A stretch of DNA of 64,000 nt from Marinomonas balearica (GCF_004362145.1 NZ_SNXC01000013.1:269327-333326); one strand, 5' to 3'. Numbered from the stretch's first letter, positions 20,334 to 28,889 are shown. A program made the numbers and translations. The notes: a model not told the origin generated them from the sequence alone.

Positions 20334-21245
20334 TTAGAAATAACCTTGTTTCTTTTTCTCTTCCATCGAGCCAGAAGAGTCATGATCAATAACGCGACCC
20401 TGACGCTCTGAGCTCTTGGTCAGCAACATTTCCTGAATAATTTCAGGTAACGTCTCTGCATCGGAAGATACCGCGCCAGTCAATGGGTAACAGCCCAAGG
20501 TGCGGAAACGTACAGATTTCATTTCGGGAACTTCACCCTCTTTAAGTGGCATACGCTCATCATCAACCATGATCATCGTACCATCACGCTCAACAACAGG
20601 ACGCTCTTTTGCGTAGTAAAGAGGAACAATCGGAATTTGCTCAAGATAAATGTATTGCCAAATATCCAGTTCAGTCCAGTTAGATAAAGGGAACACGCGG
20701 ATACTTTCGCCTTTGTTCACTTTACCGTTGTATATATTCCATAACTCTGGACGCTGATTTTTAGGGTCCCAACGATGCTGTTTATCACGGAACGAATAGA
20801 CACGTTCTTTTGCTCGTGATTTTTCTTCATCACGACGCGCTCCACCAAACGCAGCATCAAAACCGTATTTATCAAGCGCCTGTTTTAAGCCTTGCGTCTT
20901 CATCACATCAGTGTGCTTCGCACTGCCGTGTGTAAACGGATTAATGTTTTGCTCTATACCTTCTGGATTTTGATGAACAATCAATTCAAGACCAAGTTTT
21001 GCAACCAATTCATCACGGAACGTGATCATTTCCTTGAATTTCCATCCAGTATCAACGTGCATCAATGGAAATGGCGGTTTGCCTGGATAAAAAGCTTTCA
21101 TTGCCAAATGCAACATCACAGCAGAGTCTTTACCAATGGAATATAGCATCACTGGATTATCGAATTCAGCGGCCACTTCACGAATAATGTGAATACTTTC
21201 CGCTTCAAGCTGTTTCAAGTGAGTCAGTCTTGCCTCAGTAGTCAT
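20334..21245 (-). CDS. cysD: Sulfate adenylyltransferase subunit 2 (CysD)
   Basis: Catalytic ATP-pyrophosphatase-type subunit of ATP sulfurylase. The 303-residue protein shows the PP-loop [16 protein letters not shown] near 33-48, [14 protein letters not shown], and the conserved [19 protein letters not shown] precedes the ATG. It leads a two-gene cysD-cysN operon; cysC, cysH and the reductase genes are not in the window. Confidence 0.97.
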   Translation of the reverse strand: MTTEARLTHLKQLEAESIHIIREVAAEFDNPVMLYSIGKDSAVMLHLAMKAFYPGKPPFPLMHVDTGWKFKEMITFRDELVAKLGLELIVHQNPEGIEQNINPFTHGSAKHTDVMKTQGLKQALDKYGFDAAFGGARRDEEKSRAKERVYSFRDKQHRWDPKNQRPELWNIYNGKVNKGESIRVFPLSNWTELDIWQYIYLEQIPIVPLYYAKERPVVERDGTMIMVDDERMPLKEGEVPEMKSVRFRTLGCYPLTGAVSSDAETLPEIIQEMLLTKSSERQGRVIDHDSSGSMEEKKKQGYF

Positions 21246-21349
21246 AATTCCCCATCTCTAAATATCGAAGGATTTTGTTAGGTTAACTATAACATGCATT
21301 TAAGTTATAAAAATCAATTCATTTAGACTTTAGTGATATAAAAATATAA

Positions 21350-21376
21350 AAAAAGGCTCATAAGCTGAGCCTTTTA
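21350..21376 (-). terminator. Rho-independent terminator after the U32 gene
   Basis: AAAAGGCTCA pairs perfectly with TGAGCCTTTT around a 5-base loop, with a long A stretch that becomes a T run on the minus strand, 40 bases past the stop of the TrhP-like gene. Confidence 0.85.
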
Positions 21377-21414
21377 GAAATTTAATCACACGTAGGGGAT
21401 GCGACGATGATTTA

Positions 21415-22770
21415 TTAACTAGGCAAGTTGCGCATCACAAGCCCAAATTCTGTATCAAAATCTGGTCGATCTAACGCGATCTTTACTTTATAGCCAGATC
21501 CAGGCGCAACATCCATTCTTTCACCATTCAGGCTCTCCATTGCGCTAATAGTGTGATACTGACTGCCTTTGGGTGTAATCAACTCCAATGTGTCTCCTAG
21601 CTTAAAACGATTTTTCACGTCAATACTTAGCCAGCCATTTTTGCAGTCAATCATCTCGCCAACAAATTGTTGATGCGTCGACATAGAGTTACCATGTTGA
21701 TAATTTTGATATTTATCGTGGACATGGCGTCGATAAAAACCTTCAGTGTAGCCCCGATGCGCGAGTCCTTCCAAACGATCCATTAAAGACATATCGAACG
21801 ACTCTCCGTGAACGGCATCATCAATCGCCTGTCGATATAATTGAGCCGTTCGAGCAGCATAAAAATGAGATTTTGTACGCCCCTCAATTTTCAGAGAATG
21901 CACCCCCATCTCAATCAGTTTTTCAACATGTTGAATCGCGCGGAGGTCGCGACTATTCATGATATATGTACCGTGCTCATCTTCAAAAGCGGGCATATAC
22001 TCCCCTTCTCTACCTTGCTCTCTTAGCAAAACAACGTCATCGTAAGGCTTCCCTTCTCCTAGCGTTGTTTGGTGAGACGTTGAATCAGGTACGAACTGCT
22101 GAACACCTTTCAGATGGCTTCCGTCTGCGGGAACGATATCGCCTGTAGGCTCTTCTTTCGCCGCTTTAACATCATATTGCCAGCGACATGAGTTGGTACA
22201 TGTACCTTGATTTGGATCGCGACGATTAAAATACCCAGATAACAAACAGCGTCCGGAATAAGCGATGCACAGGGACCCATGAACAAACGTCTCAATCTCC
22301 ATATCAGGCACTTGCTGACGTATCTCTCCGATTTCATCCAGCGATAATTCTCGCGATAATATAACCCGCGTCAAACCATAGTCATGCCAGAACTTAACCG
22401 TTGCCCAATTCACTGCATTTGCCTGCACCGACAAGTGAATAGGCATATCAGGCCATTTCTCTTTTACCAACATCATCATGCCAGGATCTGACATAATCAA
22501 TGCGTCCGGCGCCATCTCAATTACGGGCTCAATATCCTTTAAGTAAGTCTTGATTTTTGCGTTGTGAGGGGCAATGTTACTTGCAACATACAGCGACTTA
22601 CCTTTCTGATGAGCCTCCTCTATACCTGTAGCAAGATTCGACATATCGAAGTCATTATTACGCACACGTAAACTGTACCTAGGTTGCCCGGCATACACTG
22701 CATCAGCACCATAAGCGTAAGCATAACGCATATTTTTTAGCGTTCCGGCTGGAGAAAGTAACTCTGTCAT
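21415..22770 (-). CDS. trhP: TrhP/YegQ-like U32-family tRNA hydroxylation protein
   Basis: U32 family protein; YegQ (TrhP) acts with iron-sulfur cluster in prephenate-dependent 5-hydroxyuridine formation at tRNA position 34. The 451-residue protein opens TELLSPAGTLKNMRYAYAYGADAVYAG, then carries the four-cysteine signature in SLCIAYSGRCLLSG and GTCTNSCRW, followed by the conserved MNSRDLRAIQHVEKLIEMGVHSLKIEGR region and a C-terminal barrel. AGGG precedes the ATG. Single-gene unit by its own terminator. Confidence 0.88.
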   Translation of the reverse strand: MTELLSPAGTLKNMRYAYAYGADAVYAGQPRYSLRVRNNDFDMSNLATGIEEAHQKGKSLYVASNIAPHNAKIKTYLKDIEPVIEMAPDALIMSDPGMMMLVKEKWPDMPIHLSVQANAVNWATVKFWHDYGLTRVILSRELSLDEIGEIRQQVPDMEIETFVHGSLCIAYSGRCLLSGYFNRRDPNQGTCTNSCRWQYDVKAAKEEPTGDIVPADGSHLKGVQQFVPDSTSHQTTLGEGKPYDDVVLLREQGREGEYMPAFEDEHGTYIMNSRDLRAIQHVEKLIEMGVHSLKIEGRTKSHFYAARTAQLYRQAIDDAVHGESFDMSLMDRLEGLAHRGYTEGFYRRHVHDKYQNYQHGNSMSTHQQFVGEMIDCKNGWLSIDVKNRFKLGDTLELITPKGSQYHTISAMESLNGERMDVAPGSGYKVKIALDRPDFDTEFGLVMRNLPS

Positions 22771-22851
22771 AAACCCTACTAATTGCCATTAATCATCATA
22801 AAAACCGGCGCATTCTATCGAAACGAGGGGAAAGAGAGTTTACTAGGTACA

Positions 22852-22880
22852 AAAAAAGGCCAACTAAGTTGGCCTTTTTT
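22852..22880 (-). terminator. Rho-independent terminator after the coiled-coil membrane protein gene
   Basis: AAAAAAGGCCAAC pairs perfectly with GTTGGCCTTTTTT around a 3-base loop, ending in T on the minus strand. Confidence 0.88.
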
Positions 22881-22902
22881 GATTCAGATCAAAAGAGCTT
22901 TG

Positions 22903-23910
22903 CTATAAACCGTCGCTGTTTGTTAACTGCTGCTGCAGCGCAAGCTGATTCACTTGTGCTTTAAGAGTATTAAGCTGACTCAACACTTGTGAACGGAATA
23001 CATCAATCGAAGCAATTGCTTCATTATTTTCAGAAACTTGTTTATCCAATTTAGCCAATTCATCAGGCTTAACTGAAGGCGCTGTCGCTACTGGCTTTGC
23101 GTTTGCTGCTGCGGCCAATACCGCAACCTCATCGATTTCGGTTTTATTCGCCTCAATTTTATCCTCCAAAGACTCGATACTTGCCAGAGTCTTATTAATT
23201 TGTAGCGCTAACGCCTCGTATTGAGCTTGTAAATTCGATTGCTTGCCGCTTACCTGCTCACCTTGAAGCTGAACAGCTTGAACATTGAGCTGCAAAGCAG
23301 ACAGTTCTTCATCAGACTTTTTATCAAGCGAACTTACGGACTCAACAAGGCGGTTATATCCATCTTCAATCTCATTAAACGCATCACCTTGCACCGCGAC
23401 AAGTTTACCTTGAGTTGCCACATTCTCGCGTAATTCAGCAAGCTTAGTTTGAGTTGATTTTAAGCCTTCAATGTTTGTTTGGATATTTTTACGATTTCGA
23501 TCATAGGCAACACCCCACAACTTACGTATTTCACTCTCATGAGTTTTAAGTGTTTCTTCGACCGTGGACCCTAGCTCACCGGCAGAAACATCCGCTGCAA
23601 TAAGTTGGTGATCCAAATCTTGAATTTCATTTAAGGCACCAGCAAGTTGCCCTTTAAGCTGTTGATTTTGTTGCCAAAGCCAATAACCCGCCGCAGAGGC
23701 CGCCCCAAGAATTAAAAGTAAGAGGAAATATACTCCAAACAAACTTTGCTTTTTATAGACAGGCGCTTTCGCCTGCGCAGCTGACGATGTCGGCTTTGCA
23801 GGGGGTGGATTAAGCTTCCTCTTAGGTTTGGATTGTTGCGGGTTTCTGCTCTGCAACTCATCCAGATCCAGAGTTAAGCTTGGAATTTCTACTTCATCGT
23901 CTCTTTGCAT
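22903..23910 (-). CDS. Single-pass membrane protein with long coiled coil, unknown function
   Basis: I do not recognise this 335-residue protein. Residues 1-55 are cytosolic, rich in Pro, Gln and Lys (PQQSKPKRKLNPPPAKP). One strong membrane helix follows at about 57-76 (FGVYFLLLLILGAASAAGYWLW). The rest is predicted extracytoplasmic coiled coil with Leu/Gln/Glu heptads (QQLKGQLAGALNEIQDLDHQL, LQLNVQAVQLQGEQVSGKQS) and no cysteine or catalytic motif. The layout resembles scaffold or HemX-like proteins, but the match is only architectural. It is a single gene, divergent from sodB. Confidence 0.7.
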   Translation of the reverse strand: MQRDDEVEIPSLTLDLDELQSRNPQQSKPKRKLNPPPAKPTSSAAQAKAPVYKKQSLFGVYFLLLLILGAASAAGYWLWQQNQQLKGQLAGALNEIQDLDHQLIAADVSAGELGSTVEETLKTHESEIRKLWGVAYDRNRKNIQTNIEGLKSTQTKLAELRENVATQGKLVAVQGDAFNEIEDGYNRLVESVSSLDKKSDEELSALQLNVQAVQLQGEQVSGKQSNLQAQYEALALQINKTLASIESLEDKIEANKTEIDEVAVLAAAANAKPVATAPSVKPDELAKLDKQVSENNEAIASIDVFRSQVLSQLNTLKAQVNQLALQQQLTNSDGL

Positions 23911-23976
23911 GAAATTTAACGCACTTTACTTATGAAAAATTAAAAGAATTGAGATATAAATAACCACACAAATATC

Positions 23977-23993
23977 ATGAATATAATATTCAT
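23977..23993. promoter_or_regulatory. 17-bp perfect palindrome upstream of sodB
   Basis: ATGAATAT-A-ATATTCAT lies about 82-98 bases upstream of the sodB ATG, just before a TATATA/TATAAG-type -10 candidate at 24008-24015 that itself is flanked by GTGCT/AGCAC. It could be an operator for sodB or for the divergent gene. It does not match the Fur 19-mer well. Confidence 0.5.
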
Positions 23994-24074
23994 ATGTTCA
24001 GTGCTACTATATAAGCACCATTAACTGCTTGATAACAAGCATTTTTCGTAAAAACAAAGCATGGAGATATAGAT

Positions 24075-24659
24075 ATGGCTTTTGAACTACCGGCACTACC
24101 TTATGCTAAAGACGCATTAGAGCCACACATGTCTACTGAAACTCTTGAGTTTCACCACGGCAAACATCATAACACCTACGTAGTTAAGCTAAACGGACTT
24201 GTTCCAGGTTCAGAATACGAAGGTAAGTCTCTTGAAGAAATCATTAAAACGGCTCCAGCGGGCCCTGTTTTTAACAATGCCGCTCAAATCTGGAACCACA
24301 CATTCTTCTGGAATAGCTTAAGCCCAAATGGTGGCGGTGAACCAACAGGCGCTTTGGCTGATGCGATCAACGCAAAATGGGGCTCTTTTGCGGCTTTCCA
24401 AGAAGCATTCAACGATAAAGCAGTTAACAACTTCGGTTCTTCTTGGACGTGGTTAGTTAAAACAGCTGACGGTTCTTTGGATATTGTAAACACAAGCAAC
24501 GCTGCAACGCCGTTAACATCGGATCAAACTGCTCTATTGACAGTTGACCTTTGGGAACACGCTTACTACATTGATTACCGTAATGTACGTCCAGATTACC
24601 TAAAAGGTTTCTGGGCACTAGCTAACTGGGAATTTGCAGCAGCAAACTTCGCAGCATAA
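24075..24659 (+). CDS. sodB: Iron superoxide dismutase
   Basis: Cytosolic Fe-type SOD converting superoxide to peroxide and oxygen. The 194-residue protein has metal ligands His27 ([13 protein letters not shown]), the His in NHTFFW, and the [19 protein letters not shown] signature carrying Asp and His ligands. The pattern GSSWTWLV and the absence of the Mn-type GGH insert favour iron. GGAGATATAG precedes the ATG. A 15-bp terminator follows. Confidence 0.97.
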   Translation: MAFELPALPYAKDALEPHMSTETLEFHHGKHHNTYVVKLNGLVPGSEYEGKSLEEIIKTAPAGPVFNNAAQIWNHTFFWNSLSPNGGGEPTGALADAINAKWGSFAAFQEAFNDKAVNNFGSSWTWLVKTADGSLDIVNTSNAATPLTSDQTALLTVDLWEHAYYIDYRNVRPDYLKGFWALANWEFAAANFAA

Positions 24660-24676
24660 GCTAAGCTAGACCAGTC

Positions 24677-24710
24677 AATAAAAAATGCGGCAATGGCCGC
24701 ATTTTTTATT
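24677..24710 (+). terminator. Rho-independent terminator after sodB
   Basis: AATAAAAAATGCGGC pairs perfectly over 15 bp with GCCGCATTTTTTATT around AATG; symmetric A/T flanks make it usable for the convergent TerB-like gene too. Confidence 0.93.
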
Positions 24711-24736
24711 TTTGCATAAGTTTCTATTTTGACACC

Positions 24737-25177
24737 CTAGTCACCCAGTTCAGACTGAACCGCTAATTTACACTGTATAAATTCCGAATGCGGCATAAAC
24801 AGTAGCTCACTAATACGCCTAATTCTCTGATCTTCGTAGGCATCTAAACTATTATCCGCGAATGCAACTCGCCATAGACCTTTTAACAACTCCATTTTTT
24901 GTGCATTTGAAGCCTGCTCGTTAATCACTTTTGTAAATTGATATAAATCATTTGCTTCATCTACACCTTTTAGAGAATCATCAAAAATAGCATCGATATC
25001 CTCTCCTAGTTCGCTGATATCTCGTAATCCTTCTTTAACCATTTCGACTTCGCGCTCATCCGTCTCATGGTCCGCCAACATAACTTCAATCAACAAAGCT
25101 GCGACCGCTCTTTGATAGCTGATTGGAGCCTTTTCTTCTGTTTCTGTCAGAAACAACTTTCGTAACGCTTGAATCAT
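24737..25177 (-). CDS. TerB-like protein
   Basis: A 146-residue all-helical cytosolic protein of the TerB/DjlA-N family: AVAALLIEVMLADHETDEREVEMVKEGL (first half, with the conserved acidic ADHETDE turn) and LLKGLWRVAFADNSLDAYEDQRIRRISELL (second half, repeating the acidic turn). Stand-alone TerB proteins are common and most have no proven role in tellurite resistance. It lies 9 bases behind a hypothetical gene and is probably cotranscribed with it. Confidence 0.85.
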   Translation of the reverse strand: MIQALRKLFLTETEEKAPISYQRAVAALLIEVMLADHETDEREVEMVKEGLRDISELGEDIDAIFDDSLKGVDEANDLYQFTKVINEQASNAQKMELLKGLWRVAFADNSLDAYEDQRIRRISELLFMPHSEFIQCKLAVQSELGD

Positions 25178-25186
25178 AATAAACCT

Positions 25187-25666
25187 TTAATCTTGCATAT
25201 AAGCTCGAACAGCACCAATTAATGCATTAGGGAACTGCCTATAATCAAAATACGGCGTCCAGTATACCCCTTCTTTTGACAACACCACGCGATCGTTAGA
25301 CCTTTCAAGAGGGTCATTTACTCCATAGATTTTATCTGCATCAAGTGGAGGCGGCTTTGACTCCGCAAGTTGTTTGCCAACAATAAACTTAAATTTTGCT
25401 TTGCTTCCTTCAAAATCCGCTTTAGAAAAAACGAAGGTCGATTCGATCAACAATCGATTTGCTTTGTAATGACGCCATTCTTCCTCAACATCAACACTCA
25501 ATTTTGCAGCGATAGTCAATATTTTACGCCAATGATTACCATTTTGGTTTTCTATAGCTGCGACTTCATTTTCATCTGAAACCGAGTTTACGCCGTCTTT
25601 AGTAATACAAGGCGCATTTGGCATCCAAAAGACAATGTTCGCACTTTTAAGTTCCGCACCTAGCAT
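25187..25666 (-). CDS. Conserved hypothetical protein upstream of the TerB-like gene
   Basis: A 159-residue cytosolic protein without signal peptide or membrane segment. I see no motif that assigns function; the sequence has two short cysteine-poor halves, ending YWTPYFDYRQFPNALIGAVRAYMQD. AGGAAAGG precedes the ATG. Tight spacing to the TerB-like gene suggests a shared task. Confidence 0.65.
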   Translation of the reverse strand: MLGAELKSANIVFWMPNAPCITKDGVNSVSDENEVAAIENQNGNHWRKILTIAAKLSVDVEEEWRHYKANRLLIESTFVFSKADFEGSKAKFKFIVGKQLAESKPPPLDADKIYGVNDPLERSNDRVVLSKEGVYWTPYFDYRQFPNALIGAVRAYMQD

Positions 25667-25777
25667 TCAGCCTTTCCTATAAGCCCCATTAAAACTACCT
25701 CACTCACAAACAAATGAAGTGTAAACAAATAGAAAATAACATCAATTCGAAATTTCAGGTGGACAAATGGGGTTTTT

Positions 25778-25803
25778 ATATTAGAATAACCTAATATTAG
25801 AAT
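25778..25803 (+). promoter_or_regulatory. Palindromic/direct-repeat operator upstream of the YeeE/YedE pair
   Basis: ATATTAG-N6-CTAATAT is a perfect inverted repeat (25778-25797), overlapping a second palindrome CTAATATTAG (25791-25800); ATATTAGAAT also recurs as a direct repeat at 25778 and 25794, 16 bases apart. The element ends 66 bases before the first ATG and runs into a possible -35 TTGTCT. In other bacteria such YeeE/YedE pairs are often controlled by ArsR-type persulfide sensors (BigR, SqrR); assignment to such a regulator here is inference. Confidence 0.55.
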
Positions 25804-25868
25804 TGTCTTATATTTTAAAATACTCATTATTCAGAACCGTCTTACGATAACAAAATAACAGGATTAAA

Positions 25869-26270
25869 ATGTCGGATTTCACATACCCAATTATAGGCGG
25901 CCTCTTGATCGGGCTGTCTGCAAGCATACTATTACTAGGCTCAGGACGTGTCGCAGGGATAAGCGGACTACTTGCAAATCTCCTGTTTAAAGATAGAAAG
26001 ATACTTCCCTTTCTTTTTCTTGCAGGCTTAATTTTAGGCGGCACTTTTAGCCAAACGTTTTTTGGTTTTGACACAATAGAGAACACATTAAATACACCAT
26101 TTTGGATGATCATACTTTCAGGCCTACTCGTTGGTTATGGAACTCGACTTGGAAGCGGCTGCACGAGCGGTCACGGTGTATGTGGAATACCTCGCCTCTC
26201 TCTACGTTCTCTTATCGCGACTTGCATTTTTATCGTATCCGCTATCGTAACCGTCATTTTAACGAGGTAA
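25869..26270 (+). CDS. YeeE/YedE-family sulfur transport membrane protein, first subunit
   Basis: Inner-membrane protein of the YeeE/YedE (PF04143) family; members import thiosulfate or act in persulfide handling. The 133-residue half-size protein has four hydrophobic helices and the signature GYGTRLGSGCTSGHGVCGIPRLS (split here near 96-118) with two cysteines. It stands five bases before the second half-size gene, so the two likely form one transporter. An operator-like palindrome lies upstream. Confidence 0.9.
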   Translation: MSDFTYPIIGGLLIGLSASILLLGSGRVAGISGLLANLLFKDRKILPFLFLAGLILGGTFSQTFFGFDTIENTLNTPFWMIILSGLLVGYGTRLGSGCTSGHGVCGIPRLSLRSLIATCIFIVSAIVTVILTR

Positions 26271-26275
26271 CAAAA

Positions 26276-26713
26276 ATGAATGCATTCAATTATTTTCTTT
26301 CCGGCCTACTCTTCGGAGCAGGATTGATGATTTCAGGAATGGCGAATCCAGAAAACGTCATTGGGTTTCTAGATATATTTGGCGAATGGAATCCTAGCTT
26401 ATTGTTTGTTATGGCCAGTGCCGTATCCGTAGGCTTAGTCGCAAATGTCATCAGAAAAAAGCGCTCACGCCCCTTTATTGCGGTTGATTGGCAAATTCCT
26501 TCAAAGACGAACATCGATAGAGACCTTGTTATTGGCGCAACCATATTCGGCATCGGCTGGGGGCTTAGTGGCTATTGCCCTGGACCAGGACTCCTCGCTG
26601 CATTCTTATCTCCTAGCTCTGGTTTACTGTTCTTTATAAGCTTAATAGTAGGAAGCTATATTTTCGAGAAGAAGGGGCGTTTTTTTCCCTCCCATTTACC
26701 ATCATTGCGATAA
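26276..26713 (+). CDS. YeeE/YedE-family (DUF6691-type) membrane protein, second subunit
   Basis: The 145-residue partner of the preceding gene: FLSGLLFGAGLMISGMANPENVIGFLDI near the start, then a second conserved block FGIGWGLSGYCPGPGLLA with one cysteine. The reading frame is open 58 codons upstream into the previous gene, but the ATG preceded by AACGAGG and the family start MNAFNYF decide. Probably the second half of a two-subunit sulfur permease. Confidence 0.9.
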   Translation: MNAFNYFLSGLLFGAGLMISGMANPENVIGFLDIFGEWNPSLLFVMASAVSVGLVANVIRKKRSRPFIAVDWQIPSKTNIDRDLVIGATIFGIGWGLSGYCPGPGLLAAFLSPSSGLLFFISLIVGSYIFEKKGRFFPSHLPSLR

Positions 26714-26808
26714 TAAAAGCACAATTCTTTCATACTTTCTTGTCACTAGATGTAGCTTTCACAATGGAGTAAGTTAGATAATACTCCTTCACATTGAAGG
26801 AGTATTAC

Positions 26809-27642
26809 GTGATAAAACTAGAATCTCTGGCCATCTACCCTGTCAAATCAATAAAAGGTATTCCTCTTCATTCATCACGTGTGAACCTATCAGGGCTCGC
26901 ATATGATCGTAGGTATTTATTGTGTGACGAAAACGGAAAGATGATCACTGCCCGAACACACCCAACATTAACATTAGTTCACCCCGTCGTTCACGATAAT
27001 GGGTCCATCACCCTTACTCACCCCAAAATGGACAGTGAACTTGAGCTGAGAACAGCCTCTTTCGAAAAGACCTATATGTCTACTGAAATCTGGAAGACGC
27101 AAGTGAAAGGGCAAAAAACCACCGAACATGCCGACCAATGGTTCTCTCAACTCTTATCGTTGCAGGTTCATCTACTCTTTTTTGGAGATGAATCTAAGCG
27201 CGTTACTAGCCGACGTCCAAACTCTCCAGTCGGATTTGCAGATGGCTACCCCTTTTTACTTACGAATACCGCCTCGTTAGAGGAATTGAACCGCACAACC
27301 GAGATAACGGTCGATATGCGACGTTTTCGTCCCAATATTGTGGTCTCAGGCATAACACCATTTGAAGAAGACAGTTGGAAAATTATTAGAATCGGCGATG
27401 TCCAATTTGAAAACGTGAAACCTTGCATCCGATGCAGCTTTACAACTATTGACCCAGACACGTCAGACAAGAACTCCTTCGCCGAGCCGCTCCGGACATT
27501 AGCAAAGTTCAGAAAACTCGAAAAGAAAGGGGTAACATTTGGTGTAAACCTCATCGCTCTGAACGAAGGGATCATCAAACAAGGGGATCAAATAGAGGTA
27601 ATAGAGTACAAAACGCCTGAAGTTTATACCGATAAACGCTAA
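26809..27642 (+). CDS. MOSC-domain protein, YcbX-like without ferredoxin domain
   Basis: A 277-residue protein with an N-terminal MOSC beta-barrel (LAIYPVKSIKGIPLHSS, YDRRYLLCDENGKMITART) and a MOSC domain (MRRFRPNIVVSG, VKPCIRCSFTTIDPD) carrying the cysteine that binds molybdenum cofactor in mARC/YcbX proteins. E. coli YcbX has an added C-terminal [2Fe-2S] domain of about 90 residues, missing here. A GTG start is chosen because GGAG sits 6 bases ahead. Probably an N-hydroxylated-compound reductase that needs a separate electron donor, or a sulfur-cofactor enzyme. Confidence 0.85.
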   Translation: MIKLESLAIYPVKSIKGIPLHSSRVNLSGLAYDRRYLLCDENGKMITARTHPTLTLVHPVVHDNGSITLTHPKMDSELELRTASFEKTYMSTEIWKTQVKGQKTTEHADQWFSQLLSLQVHLLFFGDESKRVTSRRPNSPVGFADGYPFLLTNTASLEELNRTTEITVDMRRFRPNIVVSGITPFEEDSWKIIRIGDVQFENVKPCIRCSFTTIDPDTSDKNSFAEPLRTLAKFRKLEKKGVTFGVNLIALNEGIIKQGDQIEVIEYKTPEVYTDKR

Positions 27643-27646
27643 TTCA

Positions 27647-27677
27647 AATAAGCCACCTTTCAACTGGGTGGCTTATT
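27647..27677 (+). terminator. Terminator after the MOSC gene
   Basis: AATAAGCCACC pairs perfectly with GGTGGCTTATT over 11 bp with a 9-base loop, immediately past the stop; the trailing T run is short. Confidence 0.7.
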
Positions 27678-27743
27678 GGTTGTATCTAATCCGTGCGATA
27701 TAAAACAGCCATTTATAAAAAACAGGTTATTTGATTGGCTAAA

Positions 27744-28025
27744 TTAAAATGAGTGTTCATTCTCATCAGGATGCTTGCGATTGCAATAGGTCATCCAACC
27801 ACCAACCACTAAGCCAACCAGACCAGAAAGTAGAATCTGAAAGCTTAATTCCACAGGATTAACGGACCAATAAAACAACCACATTAGCCCCCCCCAAATG
27901 ACAGCAAATTGCACGCCCAGGAAAAAGGTTGAGAAAGTAACACCTAATTTTCCGCTAAATAGAAAATCGAGCCCAAGACGAGAAAGAATCATTTGAATAG
28001 GGGAAGTAAATCTAGAAAAAAACAT
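27744..28025 (-). CDS. Small two-helix membrane protein, unknown
   Basis: A 93-residue protein (start at MFFSRFTSP, with AGG 9 bases ahead; an upstream start adds 21 residues). Two membrane helices are visible (LGVTFSTFFLGVQFAVIWGGLMWLFY and LSFQILLSGLVGLVVGGWMTY) followed by a charged tail CNRKHPDENEHSF. I cannot assign a function. It converges on the MOSC gene. Confidence 0.6.
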   Translation of the reverse strand: MFFSRFTSPIQMILSRLGLDFLFSGKLGVTFSTFFLGVQFAVIWGGLMWLFYWSVNPVELSFQILLSGLVGLVVGGWMTYCNRKHPDENEHSF

Positions 28026-28388
28026 AATTTTGCCTGTTATCCTTGTATGAGGCTTAGGAAGCCGATCATCGTTCCGTAAAATAACCAATATTCCTTTTGA
28101 TTAAAATGCAACGCTTATAAAATCCACAGCGTTTTCCACTTACATGCAAATTTAGTGGAAATCGTCTAAAAGTATGAACTTCATATTTGTATATACAATT
28201 ATATTGCACAAATTTCGACAACATAGGTATGCCTTTTGCAACGAACCGAACTTTACAGAAAGTGTGCACTTAGAGCAATAATTCGTCGCAATTATTTACA
28301 CAGCTCTACGATACGTCATTAAAACTAACGACATACTAGAAGGCAATCTGCCATACTAAATCAGTAGGCAGTAGATGGAGGGTGATTT
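28026..28388. other. 363-base intergenic stretch, no gene seen
   Basis: AT-rich region between two divergent genes. It should hold both promoters. The only structure I see is an imperfect stem (CTGCC...GGCAG) around 28349-28372 just before the Shine-Dalgarno GGAGGGTG of the cyclic-nucleotide-binding-domain gene. Open frames here look like chance. Confidence 0.5.
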
Positions 28389-28889
28389 ATGAACACCGTC
28401 AAAGAAAATAACAAAACAGGCTATTTAGCTCGTGACTTTAAAAACGGTTCCGTCTTTGGTGCATTGTCCGAACAATCTGTAGATTTTATGATAAAAAATG
28501 GACGCGTTTTCTCTTACCATTCCGGCGAGTCTATTTTTGAGTTCGGCGAGAAAGTGAAAAGCTTTTTTATTGTTCTAGAAGGTGAAGTTGACTTCTACAA
28601 GCAACATAATGATGCAGTGTGCCACACACGCACCGTGACTTATGGAGAAGCTCTAGGGTTTGTCTCAATGATTGCTCTACATGACAGAGTAGGTTCGGCA
28701 AAAGCTAAAACAGACTGCGTGCTGCTTGAAATAAACAACGAGCTGTTCAATGCGCTACACGATCGATATGCATTCGATTTTGGCATACTCATCCTGAATT
28801 TAGCCAGAGACATGGCAAGATCAGTTAGACAAATTAGCAACGCTTTAGTGGATAAAGAAGTCGTGCTCGATACAACTCGTATAAATTAA
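28389..28889 (+). CDS. Cyclic-nucleotide-binding-domain protein without DNA-binding domain
   Basis: A 166-residue protein consisting of one cNMP-binding (Crp-type) beta-barrel: FSYHSGESIFEFGEKVKSFFIVLEGEVDFYK, then TVTYGEALGFVSMIALHDRVGSAKAKTDC, and a C-terminal helix FDFGILILNLARDMARSVRQISNAL like the Crp dimer helix. No helix-turn-helix follows, so it cannot act as a classical Crp. The phosphate-binding cassette is altered from the RxA pattern (RVGSAKAKT). GGAGGG precedes the ATG. Confidence 0.82.
   Translation: MNTVKENNKTGYLARDFKNGSVFGALSEQSVDFMIKNGRVFSYHSGESIFEFGEKVKSFFIVLEGEVDFYKQHNDAVCHTRTVTYGEALGFVSMIALHDRVGSAKAKTDCVLLEINNELFNALHDRYAFDFGILILNLARDMARSVRQISNALVDKEVVLDTTRIN

Noticed and set aside
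24737..25177. Tellurite-resistance operon
   Set aside because: Only a lone TerB-like domain is present; terA, terC, terD and terE are not nearby.
28066..28269. Open frame in the gap before the cyclic-nucleotide-binding-domain gene
   Set aside because: No ribosome-binding site, no recognisable protein pattern, and a composition like the surrounding AT-rich intergenic DNA.
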